Below the pieces are notes generated by a model, which saw only the letters and a program-made list of their open reading frames with translations, had not been told where the DNA came from and did no database searches. Shown here in pieces: positions 44,193 to 54,644 of a stretch of DNA of 64,000 bases. The first letter of the stretch is position 1. Each line of letters starts with the position of its first letter. The translations under genes and the position numbers were made by a program. Source of the DNA: Pollenia angustigena (taxonomy: Eukaryota; Arthropoda; Insecta; Diptera; Polleniidae); assembly GCA_930367215.1 (NCBI GenBank), contig OV884058.1:203750208-203814207 (forward strand). The letters are read 5' to 3'.

Positions 44193-44572
44193 CAATATAT
44201 TGTTGTCGTACACAAATAATTGTTACTTTTATTTAATATCAACCATATTAAAGTTACTGTAAACATATCAATGTTTATCGCAATTATAAGTTTGAGTATT
44301 GTTGACCGAAAAATAATTATTTTTCTAACAACTAAATTATGATAACTTTCAAAACATATTATGTTACTCACAACCATATCATGATATTTAATAGCCATAA
44401 CATGATAACTTTCTATACATTTATCAAATTTATGTTTAAGATGCAATCAAACTATTTTTACTCTAACAATATTATGTAGGCGCCATTTGTAAAATAATTT
44501 TAAATCAGTTGTGTCGTTTTTTTATATGTGAGCGGTCAAACAATTTAAAGATAAATTCCCATAAGAAATAAT

Positions 44573-45087
44573 CACCCCTATCGCAAACAACTACTCCCAT
44601 GAAAATATTCCCATATTTTTTTATTTTGTATTGTGAATGATTCCCATAACAAATTTTTTGGGAATGAATTAAAAAATTTGGCATCGCCAATGTTTACTCC
44701 CGCGAGAATTTTTACTAAATAAATTCCAAACAAGTGTTAATGTGAACGAGAAGGGAACATGTAAATTTTAATTTGTATTCTAAAGTAGGACTTAATTAAA
44801 TTACTTTTTCCTTTTATTGAAAGAGTGTTAATAAAGAAAATGAAGATAAACAGTATTCATTATTAATTTTATTATATTTTTATTAGTATTTTATATTGTA
44901 TATTTTTCTTTCACAGTACAAGCACTGGCAAGCTATTCACAATAGAGACTTTTGTTTACAAAGCACTGACAATTAATTAACAATATAAATTTTTACTCCC
45001 AAAATATATGCGATACCGATTTGTTGGGGATGGGAATTTAGGTTTGCTCCCGTATATCATATTCCCATAACATTCGCGATAAGGGTG
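44573..45087. mobile_element. MITE, CACCCCTATCGC arms, AAT duplication
   Basis: CACCCCTATCGCAAACAAC and the inverted CACCCTTATCGCGAATG are the ends, with AAT at 44,570-44,572 and 45,088-45,090. ATTCCCATAA words recur inside both arms. Relative of 18,982-19,108. Confidence 0.72.
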
Positions 45088-45412
45088 AATAAGTTTAAAG
45101 AAATTAAAAAAAAATTACAATGTAAGCGGAGTTCAGTATTAGTGATGTAATAGTGCAAATGCAAAATATCGTATTAAAATCCAACAACAAGACACACAGA
45201 GATTTCGTTTTATTTTTTTAAATATCGTATTAAAATCCAACAACAAAACAGACAGAGATTTTGTGTTATTTTATAAAAGTTTGCAAGCCTAATATTTAAC
45301 TCCGCTATTTCATTTCCATCAAGAAAAATTGTAAAAGGCCACAAATAAAAAATCGATGCAAATTAATTTCAATTTATTTTGTGTTGTTATGACAGTTGTG
45401 AAAGGTGCTGTA

Positions 45413-45640
45413 TCATAATATGATTGTTTCTAAATTTATTATGATTAACATGAAGATAATATGATTACTTCTAAGTTTATTATGATTAACATGACAATAA
45501 CATGATTAATTTCTTAGCTTATTATGATTAACATGATAATAATATGATTGCTTCTTAACTTATTATGATTGGCATGACAATAATATGATTAGTTCTTAAC
45601 TTATTATGATTAACAGAATAATAATATGATTAAGGGAAAA
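45413..45640. repeat. Minisatellite, unit about 41 bp
   Basis: About five and a half copies of AATATGATTACTTCTAAGTT followed by TATTATGATTAACATGA, each slightly different. It forms the right part of the insert in the LINE. Confidence 0.8.
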
Positions 45641-45788
45641 ATATTATGATTTAATATTACGAATATATTTAGCCATAATATGATTCAATAATAATCCCAA
45701 TATGATGACTACAATCATGAATCTTATCATAATATGTTGCTCTTAGAATATGTTTACCACAACCATGTTTTTTCTTTGCGTGTTGTAA

Positions 45789-46056
45789 TATTTCAAATCT
45801 ATGTCTACACCAAATCAACGGAGTCTACAATATTTTTAGAAAATTGCTTGATCTAGTATTTGTAAACGTTCCTAATGAATGCACAGTAAATCGTGTTGAT
45901 CCAGTTACACTGCCCGAAGATCAAAACCACCCCACAATTGAAATAAGCTGTAATATTCAAAGTTTAAATTGCGCTAAAAATGTTACGAAAAAGGAAAAAA
46001 AAAATTCTGCTTCCAACGTACAAATTACAAAATTAATTAAACAATCGTTTATATAA
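45789..46056 (+). pseudogene. CR1-like LINE: endonuclease end
   Basis: Resumes after the insert with QINGVYNIFRKLLDLVFVN and later DHPT-like EDQNHPTIEI, matching the last endonuclease motifs (LDLVF.N; D/N-H). A stop at about 46,055 cuts the frame before the linker to the reverse transcriptase. Confidence 0.7.
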
Positions 46057-46142
46057 TACTAATTGGCTTCAACTATTATCCATACCAAATGGTTTGACGA
46101 ATTCTGTTGATAAAATGATTCAAATTTTTTACAAAACCATGT

Positions 46143-47040
46143 ATGTACCAATATATGGATGAATGTATTCCAAAATATTCGCCACGTTCTCAAACTGGTC
46201 TACCCTGGAACTCTAAACAACTATATTCCTTAAAAAATCTTAAAAATAAATATTATAAAAAATACAAGAAATATGGCCACGCATTTGATTATGGAAAATA
46301 CTCTGTTCTTCGTGCTGAACACAATTTGCTGAATGCTCAACTGTACAAAAACTACTTAACCAAAATGAAACATAGTTTTAATCGTAATCCGAGGTCGTTC
46401 TTTGCATTTGTTAACTCAAAAAGGAAGAATTACGGCACCCCATCATTTATGAAATATTTAAGTACAGAGTCAAGCAATGAATCAGACATTAGCAATTTAT
46501 TCGGTGAATTTTTTGCCTCTACTTACTCTAATGCCGAATACGATGATGATGAACCGTATCCATTTAATGTTCACTCCATTCAAACAATATCATTCCCATT
46601 ACTTAACACTACGCACTTAATAAAATGTTTAAAAAACTTCAAATCCTCACTGTCGTGGGGTCCAGATGGCATACCAAGTTGTCTTTTGAAAAACTGTGCA
46701 CCAGCTATTGCAACACCTTTATCCATTATATTTAATACTTCTTTAAAATATGGCTACTTCCCTAGAATTTGGAAAGAATCGTTTCTTATTCCTGTATTCA
46801 AATCTGGTAATAAGTCAAATATAATAAATTATTGAGGCATAGCTAAATTAAGCGCTATTCCAAAACTATTTGAAAAATTTATTACTGATTCTCTCGTTCA
46901 TAAAGTATCTTCCCTACTTACGCCATGTCAACACGGTTTTCGTAAAGGATCTTCAGCTATGACTAATATTCTACAATTAACTACTTTGGTTAATGAAGGA
47001 CTTACTTTGGTCAACAAACAGATGTCATTTATACTGACTT
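46143..47040 (+). pseudogene. CR1-like LINE: linker and reverse transcriptase fingers
   Basis: Opens with LPWNSKQLYSLKNLKNKYYK, the conserved basic linker, then LSWGPDGIPSCLLKNCAP, IFNTSLKYGYFPRIWKESF and IPVFKSGNK. After an in-frame TGA at 46,834 it goes on with GIAKLSAIPKLFEKF and TPCQHGFRKGSSAMTN. These are fingers motifs of a CR1-like reverse transcriptase in the right order. A frameshift near 47,020 follows, with a further stop inside the first catalytic motif. Confidence 0.82.
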
Positions 47041-47935
47041 CAATTAAGCCTTTGATAAAGTTAATCACAAGCTTCTGCTTAAAAAATTGGATAAAATTGG
47101 TTTCGATAATACTTATTTAAGCTGGTTAAAGTCATTTCTGTTATGCAGAACACAGTCCGTTAAATTTAATTCTGCAAATTCAAGAAATATTTTGGTTAAA
47201 TCCGGTGTTCCGCAGGGAAGTCACCTGGGCCCAATTTTATTTCTACTTTTCATCAACGATTTGCCTGAAGCAATAAATTATTCTAATATTCTGATGTTCG
47301 CAGACGATGTTAAAATATTTTTAAGCCTCAAGCATTTACCAGATAATAATTATCTCCAAAAGGACTTGGATTATTTTTATAATTGGTGTAACATTAATTT
47401 AATGGAACTTAGCCTCAAAAAATGCAAGCACATGACTTTTTCGAGAAGGCGTGACACTCTTGGACACTATTATAACAGTGGTCATAAACTGGAATCAGTA
47501 AACGTAATTATGGATCTTGTTGTTTTGTTGGATGGAAAATTAAACTTTGTACAACATGATGGGCAAAAGAATTTAAGGACCCCTTTATTACCAAAAGATT
47601 ATTCACGTCACTTGTAAGACCGATTTTAGAGTATGGCTCAATTGTATGGGACCCCTACTATAACGTTCACATTAATCTTATCGAATCTGTTCAGAAACGG
47701 TTTTTACTTTTTTGTTTAAGAGATGCTTATAGAGGCTGTTCTGCGCTTCCATCATATTCATCACGACTTGCTTTGATTCGACTGCCAACATTAAAAAGCC
47801 GAAGAATTATGCTTAACGTTTCATTTCTTGTAAATCTTTTAAACGGAAATGTTTTATCAGATTTTCTTTTAAGTAAAATATCATTGAATGTTCCTTAACG
47901 CACATTAAGATTTAATCAACCACTATATGTTAAAA
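47041..47935 (+). pseudogene. CR1-like LINE: reverse transcriptase palm and thumb
   Basis: Shows AFDKVNHKLLLKKLDKIGF after the first catalytic aspartate, SGVPQGSHLGPILFLLFIND, and the catalytic MFADDVKIF (YADD-type). The thumb (LKKCKHMTFSRR) follows, then shifts of frame and the GSIVWDPYY-like end. About 47,620 the frame breaks. The protein could not be made, but all main domains of ORF2 are represented across the element. Confidence 0.82.
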
Positions 47936-48169
47936 CTTTTAGAACAAACTACGATATGGCAGACCCGTTTAGGAAATGATGTTGTTGTTTTAATGAAATG
48001 TTTAATTTTGTAGATTTTTCTTTAAATGTTGATGTTATTAAACGGTATATTATTTTAAGTTTAAACATGTAACTGCAGTTATATTGAGAAAAATTGTTAA
48101 ATTTAATATTTAGTCTGTAAGGATTGTATACATAGGCTTAATTTAATAAATAAATAATTAAAAAAAAAA
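47936..48169 (+). other. CR1-like LINE 3' UTR and tail
   Basis: Noncoding end with AGTCTGTAAGGATTGTATAC and a terminal TTAATAAATAAATAATT run into A10. The same block closes the truncated copy at 22,905-23,228. Confidence 0.7.
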
Positions 48170-48188
48170 CGGCAACGCTGCTCATGGC

Positions 48189-48744
48189 TTGACGGGCAAA
48201 ACTTGAAGAGTGTGAGCCAGCCCTATTAGCAATATCTCTTAAATAGAAAACTAGAATTTATAAAAGCTACTGCTTTTCAATTATGTTCAGTAATATTTAG
48301 CTTCATTTTTGGTGCATTTCATGACAATGGACACTCTTGTAATATTAAGTCTCCCTAATATCCCATCAACACAGTAAATTTGAAAAATTTATTTTGTTTT
48401 CTTCGATTTTACATGGCGCCATGACCTCTGAGAAGTTTCTTTTTTAAAACTAACACGCATTTTAGCATTATTTTTCACTTTTTCTACAAGTTTTTACTTA
48501 AACAATATAAATTAAGTTTTAAAAGTATAAAGAGGAGCTAACGGAGGTGGTTCAATTGTATTAAACATTCTGCCCGCATTGGGGTATATTTTTAAGCCCG
48601 TTAGAACTTGAAATTGTAATAAACCACACAACAAATTATATTTTAATAACAACAAATATTATTTAAAAATGATTTCGTGCATATGGACCCGTGGCTATTG
48701 GCGAATCGCATTCTTAACGTTAAATTTTCTTCAGTTAATTAGAA
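48189..48744. other. Gap between two LINE blocks
   Basis: No coding domain or repeat end is recognised. Base composition is like the surroundings. Confidence 0.5.
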
Positions 48745-49508
48745 TTGTTATTAAAGGCTCCTGGTTTTGATAAGATCAGCAACAAAATGCTTTTGGAGCT
48801 ACCCAGCATAGCAAAGAAAATAATTCTTTTAATTTTTAATGCTATTTTACGGCTTGAATACTATCCTCAAAAGTGAAAGGTTTCCTTAGTCAACATGATA
48901 CCTAAACCAGGAAAGGATCACACAAAAGTTGAGTCATATAGACCTATAAGCCTACTTTCTAATATATCAAAGCTGTTTGAGAAGCTGTTAGTGTCAAAAT
49001 TAACTCCAATTTTAAATGAAAATAGATGTATTCCTAGCCACCAATTCGGCTTTAGAAGAGAACACAGCACAATTGAACAAACCCATCGAATAGTAAGCGC
49101 TATAAGAAAAGCCTTTGAAGAAAGAAAATATTGTTCCGCTCTCTTCATCAAAGTTTCTCAAGCTTTTGATGAAGTCTGACATGAAGGCTTATTACATAAA
49201 TTAAAGCAAAATTTACCAGCAAACACATACAAGCTTTTAAAAAGCTACTTAGTCGGTCGTCAATATATTATTAAAGAAGGAAATTTCTTAAGTTCACCTC
49301 AACCAATGGGCGCTGGAGTCCCACAAAGCAGCATCCTGGGCCCTCTATTGTACTTAATTTATACTTCGGACATGCCAACAAACAACTACACCCAAACTTC
49401 AACATTTGCAGACGATACAGCTTTTTTAAGCGTCCACGAAAACCGTTATGAAGCATCTCGTTACTTAGAGCATCATATATTTCAAATAGAAATATGGTTA
49501 AAACAATA
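48745..49508 (+). pseudogene. Jockey-type LINE reverse transcriptase, first part
   Basis: Begins abruptly with KAPGFDKISNKMLLELP, the start of the reverse transcriptase in Jockey elements. It continues MIPKPGKD, SYRPISLLSNISKLFEKLL, IPSHQFGFRREHSTIEQ, AFDEV (stop) HEGLLHKL, GAGVPQSSILGPLLYLIYTS and FADDTAFLSV. This is the classical Jockey order. Two stops break it, and the VPQGS glycine is serine (VPQSS). The endonuclease is missing: the copy is 5'-truncated at about 48,745. At 49,508 the Jockey-like sequence stops and another LINE's sequence begins. Confidence 0.85.
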
Positions 49509-50369
49509 GCTATGAGTTCTATTCGATCAAATTCAACAGGTCATGATAAAATTCCTATAAAATTTATTAAGATTATATTTCCTCTTATATCTTCTATTCT
49601 TCTTCATCTTGTAAATACTATTTTAACCTGTTCTAAGTTTCCTGTTTCTTGGAAACTTGGCAGAATCGTACCTATTCCTGAAAATGGGCATTTTGATAGG
49701 GATAACATACGACCTATATGCATCTTGCCGGTAATGTCTAAGATAATTGAAAATATAATGAAGACGTAGATACTTACTCATTTTGAGGAATCCTCTTTAA
49801 TTCACCCGAGTCAATTTGCTTTTCATCGTAATATTAGCACTACCTCACTACTCTTATCCCTTACTGAGTCAATTAGAAGAAAATTAGATAGTAACAAGAA
49901 TTGCACTTTGGTTTCTCTGGACCTAAGTAAGGCTTTTGATCGTATTAACCATTCCATTCTCATTTTTAAACTCAGGAGATTTTTTAATTTCTCGAAAATG
50001 GCATGTAAACTAGTATACTCTTATTTATCTGATCGCTATCAGTATGTATCTTTGAATGGTTATGACTCCAGTACTAGTCATGTCACCTCTGGTGTACCGC
50101 AGGGCTCTGTACTCGGTCCAATATTTTTTCTTACCTACGTGAATGACTGTTTGTCATTACTCGGGAATGATATTTGTGAGCCTTTTGTCTTTGCTGATGA
50201 TATGTTCTTGTTGTTCTCTGATGATACTAGCGACATATCTAAATTCGAGATGAATTTGAATGATCACCTTTCTTCTGTGTCTAATTGGATGTACGTAAAT
50301 AATCTTGAGATAAATCCGAATAAGACGAAGGCCCTGAGATTTCATTTGCCTAATCGGAGTGTCTGGGTT
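49509..50369 (+). pseudogene. Foreign LINE reverse transcriptase within the Jockey copy
   Basis: A second fingers-palm set starts anew: IRSNSTGHDKIPIKFIKIIF, FPVSWKLGRIVPI, IRPICILPVMSKIIENIM, QFAFHRNISTTSLLLSLTES, SLDLSKAFDRINHSILIFKL, SGVPQGSVLGPIFFLTYVND and FVFADDMFLLFSDD (catalytic). These motifs differ from the Jockey ones and suggest a CR1- or Rex-like group. One stop at 49,767 interrupts it. The segment lacks both its own 5' part and its 3' end, which is not how LINE copies are usually cut. The right junction lies near 50,340-50,370. Confidence 0.78.
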
Positions 50370-50925
50370 AAAATCAATAATCAAATATTACCTCAAAATT
50401 CGCATGAAAAATATCTCGGTATACATTTAGATCGCCGTTTAACGTGGTAAATCCATAAAGAGGCAAAATTAACTCAAATGAAACTGAAAGCCATCCAAAC
50501 TCATTGGCTTATTGGAAGAAACTCTGTCCTTAGTCTCGACTGCAAACTTCTTCTTTACAACTCCATCTTAAAGCCAATCTCGGCCTCTTATATCGAAAAA
50601 ATTCAAAGGCGCCAAAATAAACTTCTTCGAATAATCACAGCTGCCCCTTGGTATGTTATAAACTCATATATTCACAAGGATCTCAATTAGTTAAAACTAT
50701 GATTACAAAATATGCCGTAAAATACTTAAAAAGGCTCGAATTACATCCGAACCCACTAGCTCAAAATATTTTAAATGATAGCGGCCACACCCGCTTAAGG
50801 AGAAGAAATACTGCAGCACTTGTCCATTTAGATGAGCGATAAACACCTATTTATATGAACAGAACCCGCGATGAAGTACAATTTTGTCTGGCACTGGCAG
50901 GACATACATCAAAGTACATATTAGG
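50370..50925 (+). pseudogene. Jockey-type LINE, end of ORF2
   Basis: Reads VKINNQILPQNSHEKYLGIH with LDRRLTW, then after a TAA at 50,448 IHKEAKLTQMKLKAIQTHWL, IGRNSVLSLDCKLLLYNSIL and IQRRQNKLLRIITAAPWYV, and IHKDLN. These are the signature thumb and C-terminal motifs of Jockey elements (YLGLHLDRRLTW; HWLIGR.S.L...NKLLLYK.ILKPIW; APWYV.N..IH.DL). The KPIWTYG..LWG segment is mostly deleted. It continues the Jockey frame order from 49,508 with a short stretch missing. Confidence 0.85.
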
Positions 50926-51008
50926 ATAAGATTTGATTAATCATTGTTAGTTCATATTTAATATATAAAGATTCAATAAATAAATAATGAAAGAAAAAGA
51001 AAAAAATT
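50926..51008 (+). other. Jockey-type LINE 3' tail
   Basis: Ends AAGATTCAATAAATAAATAA followed by A- and AAAG-rich sequence. The ribozyme-element relative begins directly after it, having landed in or beside this A-rich tail. Confidence 0.65.
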
Positions 51009-51191
51009 TGTATTGTGGTTATTTTGTTGTACTGTTTATAATTTCGATATTTTTAATAAGGCTAAAGTTCATCAAATTTGATTTTCATTAAATTATTTTT
51101 ATGCAGAAAGGAATTTTACAACAAGAAATTAATTAAAATTTATTGATTATTTTTGATTCTTGGCTGCCGCGGGAATCGAACCCAGGCTTTC

Positions 51192-51254
51192 ACGGACAGG
51201 TTACCCTTGCATGTTTCAGTTGCAACCACTCAATCTCTTCAGAGGGTTTTGACG
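51192..51254 (-). ncRNA. Decayed hammerhead ribozyme
   Basis: On the minus strand CTGAAGA still fits CUGANGA and GAAA is intact. Helix II has a mismatch and a wobble (GATTG versus CAACT) and the cleavage triplet GTC has become GCA. The helix I base AGGG/CCCT is retained. It should not cleave. Confidence 0.65.
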
Positions 51255-51546
51255 TTTAACACTCACAGCCATTGACGACTGCTGGCAGTCAATAGTCAAA
51301 CATCAATATTTAAACCAAATTTTAATTAACCCTTGGTAGATCGAAGTTTGCATAGAATGATTATCAATTTTAATTTATTTACATGTTCTTGCCTACTTCT
51401 GTTTCTTCGTACTTTTTGTCAAGAATTCCTCCCCAAGGCCAAAGTACATTTTTCTGTTTTCATTTTTTTTTTTTTTTTTTTTTTTGTTTGTCTTTCTTTT
51501 CCTTGTTGACCTTTTTCAGCACAACTTGGCAGCCTATAATAAAAAA

Positions 51547-51999
51547 TCTATATAATAAAAATGAAATGTTGTCTGTTGCTGATCGCATAACTTGAAAACC
51601 GCTTCACCGATTTGGATGATTTTTTCTTTAAAATAATCGCCATAGTCCAACTTAGGTTTTTACGGAAAGAAAATTATGCCCCGCCCACTTTTTTCGATTA
51701 ACCTAAAATCAGAAAACGGCTCCATCGATTTGACTAATTTTTTTTTTCAAATGTTCGTATCAATCTATTTTAAGTTTTCAACGAAAGAAAAATTTACCAC
51801 TCCAACTTTTACGCCCACTTTTTCTATTTATTTCACCGATTTGGACGATTTTTTCTTTAAAACGATCGCCATGGCCCAACTTAGGTTTTTAAGGAAAGAA
51901 AATATTGACCCGCCCACTTTTTCGATTTACCTAAAACAGAAAATGGCTCCATCGATCATTAGTAATCAGCTACCGAGCGAAGCCGGGGCGACCAGCTAG
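51547..51999 (+). mobile_element. Helitron, non-autonomous, 453 bp
   Basis: Starts TCTATATAATAAAAATGAAA after an A, ends GAAGCCGGGGCGACCAGCTAG before a T. TC...CTAG and the A/T target are Helitron signatures; ACCGAGCGAAGCCGGG can form the expected 3' hairpin. Inside, AAAACCGCTTCACCGATTTG and CGCCCACTTTT blocks are repeated. The frame at 51,676-51,999 is this repeat. Confidence 0.82.
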
Positions 52000-52090
52000 T
52001 TATCAATAAATTTTAATCAATTTCGTGTTTTAAAATTTCTTTCTTCGTAAAAATAAATGAACTTTAGCCTAATTTAAATATCGAAAAAAA

Positions 52091-53104
52091 AATTGTTCTT
52101 CAGTTTTTTAAAAATAAGGTCCGATGACGCCACCAGTGTACAAACCATAACATGCTTAGAGGGAATCATAATATGGTTGTAACCAAGCCTTATGCTATTT
52201 TGTAGGATCTCCCCCAGATAAGCTTGAGGAGTTGGCTGTCCCTATAACCTTTGAAAGTGCAACACCAATAGGTAGGCTTACACACAACCTCCAGACGATG
52301 CATTTCTATAATAAGATTTCAGTCAAAAAGTTCTTGGATACTATGTTACGTTAATTGCTTTCTTAACATCAGGTGGTTGTCATTTTACCAATTCCATTGT
52401 TTGTTATTTTGTTGCCTTTATTCCATAATAAAGATGTCATTAGGATTTAAGACTACAGCATTTTTGCAACCACAAAAATCCATTAGATAGCAAAAAAAAA
52501 TAAACAAAAATGTACTTTGTAAATATTTCTTTCATTTTTGTTTCTTTTCTTCATTTTGCCAACTAGGAAAAAAAAAATAAATATCTTTAGCCTACATTCT
52601 ACAGCATAGAGACGATTTTATCAAACGCGTTAATGTTATATATTACAACGCCCTTCTTTATTTAGTTTGTCTGTGTGTGCCTTTTCTTCACCTCTTGATC
52701 CAACTTTATTAACCTCCTTCAAAAAGAAGCCACAAATGTTCGCAGAACATTGTGTGGAGGTTTAATACATTTTTCCCTTAAAATTTATTATGGATCAACA
52801 TGGCAAATACTTAAGATATCAACAATAACAACAAACGCAATCTATAAAATCCAGGGATCCGTGATGAAGTCGAGGTACATACATACTTACTAAATACATA
52901 CCAACCAGCGTATGTGTGCGATTTCACCACGTTCACTTATGTATTTTGTAACAAAAGCAAACAAGATTAAATGCTTTGTACTGTTGAGGGAAAAAAAAGA
53001 ACAAAATAAGAACGCTACTTACTAAATAATGAGAAGGATCATATAAGTACTGTGCTGTGGAAATAAAAGTAACGAGATCATTACGTCAAGGCAAATTAAA
53101 CAAC
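52091..53104. other. Stretch without recognisable genes or repeat ends
   Basis: Moderately complex AT-rich sequence. CATAATATGGTTGTAACC near 52,167 recalls the AT-rich insert family at 44.2-45.8 kb. No coding region is supported. Confidence 0.45.
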
Positions 53105-53106
53105 TA

Positions 53107-54339
53107 CAGGTAACCCTCGATTTACGCGGTCTGTTGGGACCGAAGAAAGCACGTGTAAATCAAATTCGTGTAAAAAAAGTTTCAGGACTGGTACAAATTT
53201 CGTTTAAGAGACCAGAAATTTAACATATCGCGTAAATCCAAGCATGAGAAACATACAAAATTTCATTTTGGGGCCCTAAAACCGTGTTAAATCAAGAACA
53301 TAGAACTGTATATATTTTACTTTTAAAAAATTAAAGGATATTTCTTTATAACGATATGTATAAAGCTTTGTTCTTATATCTTTATAAAATAATTGAATTA
53401 AAAACAAGTAAGAAAGTACAGTCGGTCAAGCCCGACCATATGATACCCTACACCACAGTATTTAAAAACACATCATGCTTATGTGTCCATGTAAATAATG
53501 AATTTATCTATGTTTATAAACTTCATGAAAATCGATTTGAAAGTTTGTGAGAGGCAGAAATTGTCCCCTGCCTCCCCTTGTGGTCCTTTTTTTTAAACTG
53601 TATAGCTTATGTGTCCCTATAGATATGGATCTATCTATGTTTAAAATTTCATTAAAATCGGTTTGAGAGGCAGAAATTGCCCCTATCTCCCTTCGTGGTC
53701 CTATTTTTAAAAAAATGCATACATTCTGTGTCCATATAGATATGGTTCTATCTATGTTTTAAATTTCGTTGAAATAGGTTTGATAGTTTCTGAGAGGAAG
53801 AAATTTCCCCCTATCTTCCCTCGTGGTCCTACGATCCGGCCCATTTTCAATAGGCTTGGTCCTTGTGCCAATAAGAACCTATGACCCAAATTTCATCAAA
53901 TTATCTCCAAAATTGCGACCTGTACTGGACAGCCAGCCAGCCTGCCAGCTAGCCGGACGGACATCGTTAGTTCGACTCCGAAAGTGATTCTAGGACGATC
54001 GGTATACTTTAAGGTGGGTCTAGGACCAATACCTTTTAAAAGAATTTTAATAAAAAAAAGTTATATTGTAAGCATTGTCAATTAATTTTTAGACTTTTTC
54101 TTGTAAAATATATTTGTTTGCATATGTTTCAGAAAAGGGAATTTAGCTTAGTACTGCATTATTTCAGTAACTTGTAAAAGTTTGCTGAATGCTGTATAAT
54201 TTACTTGCCATAATTTTTTGAGCGTGTTTTATTAAAACGCGTAAAAAAAAGCGCGTATTTCAGAAAAAGGTTACTATTATTGATCCGTGTTATATCTAAA
54301 TCGCTTAAATGAAGTATCGTGTAAATCAAGGGATACCTG
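53107..54339. mobile_element. pogo/Tigger-like element, TA target, with a DINE inside
   Basis: CAGGTAACCCTCGATTTACG and the inverted CAGGTATCCCTTGATTTACA are the ends; TA flanks both (53,105-53,106 and 54,340-54,341). GTAAATCAA words recur subterminally. No transposase remains. The DINE-like element takes up half of it. Confidence 0.82.
53401..54035 (+). mobile_element. DINE-like element, AAACAAGTAAGAAAGTACAG family
   Basis: Close relative of 25,738-26,437 across its length, sharing the CAAGCCCGACC hairpin, the GGCAGAAATTGCCCC blocks and the AGCCGGACGGACATCG tract. It lacks the last 60 bp. The frame at 53,356-53,550 is repeat sequence. Confidence 0.72.
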
Positions 54340-54644
54340 TACCTATAACCGTGCACAGTGTTCGAATGACTATAAAATTTGTTATGAAATTATGAAAAAC
54401 AAAATTAGATATGCCCCTATAATTTCTCCACCTCAAAATTATCTTTCTAAATATTTCAAAACATTTTTCTCTTTTTTGTTCATGGGTCTCTTTAAAAAAC
54501 ATAAACATCTTTAATATAAACGAATAAAAATTGGGTATTTAGCACGATAAACAAAATCTTATTAATTTAAACGAAAATCTTAACAATATTTGCAAAAACC
54601 TTTATTTTCGGAAATAAAACTAATTATTCTAAATTTTAATAAAA

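Larger units (their letters stand above)
44193..45782. mobile_element. 1.6-kb insert in the LINE, TTGTAA on both sides
   Basis: TTGTAA at 44,187-44,192 and 45,783-45,788 suggests a 6-bp duplication. The right end reads, inverted, CACGCAAAGAAAAAACATGG, and a relative starts at 63,868. The body is very AT-rich with CCATATTATG and ACATGATAA words and a 41-bp minisatellite. Left-end matching is poor, so the class is unknown. Another MITE lies within. Confidence 0.55.
42114..48180. mobile_element. hAT-type element expanded to 6.1 kb by a LINE
   Basis: CAGCGTTACC at the left and GGCAACGCTG at the right are inverted ends. Flanks CTCATGAC (42,106-42,113) and CTCATGGC (48,181-48,188) agree at 7 of 8. 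Nearly the whole right end is missing on the inner side: the LINE's A-rich tail touches the last 11 bases (CGGCAACGCTG). Confidence 0.68.
51010..52090 (-). mobile_element. Decayed retrozyme-like copy, split by a Helitron
   Basis: The minus strand from 51,530 to 51,010 is a diverged version of the 566-bp unit and ends at GGTTATTTTG..CCACAATAC, the same 3' end as the young array. After the Helitron (51,547-51,999), 52,001-52,090 holds the same family in the opposite orientation. So this copy too has an inverted 5' part. A-rich flanks (AAAAAAATTT and AAAAAAAAATT) may be its duplication. Many substitutions show it is much older than the array at 27-29 kb. Confidence 0.75.

Noticed and set aside
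43741..44262. 173-codon open frame as a host gene
   Set aside because: It carries LINE endonuclease motifs (GDFN, Y.PPQSD) in its first part, and its last part is unrelated insert sequence. It is a transposon relic.
46143..46835. 230-codon frame, the longest in the window, as a host gene
   Set aside because: Its motifs are the linker and fingers of a CR1-like reverse transcriptase, broken by a stop and a frameshift.
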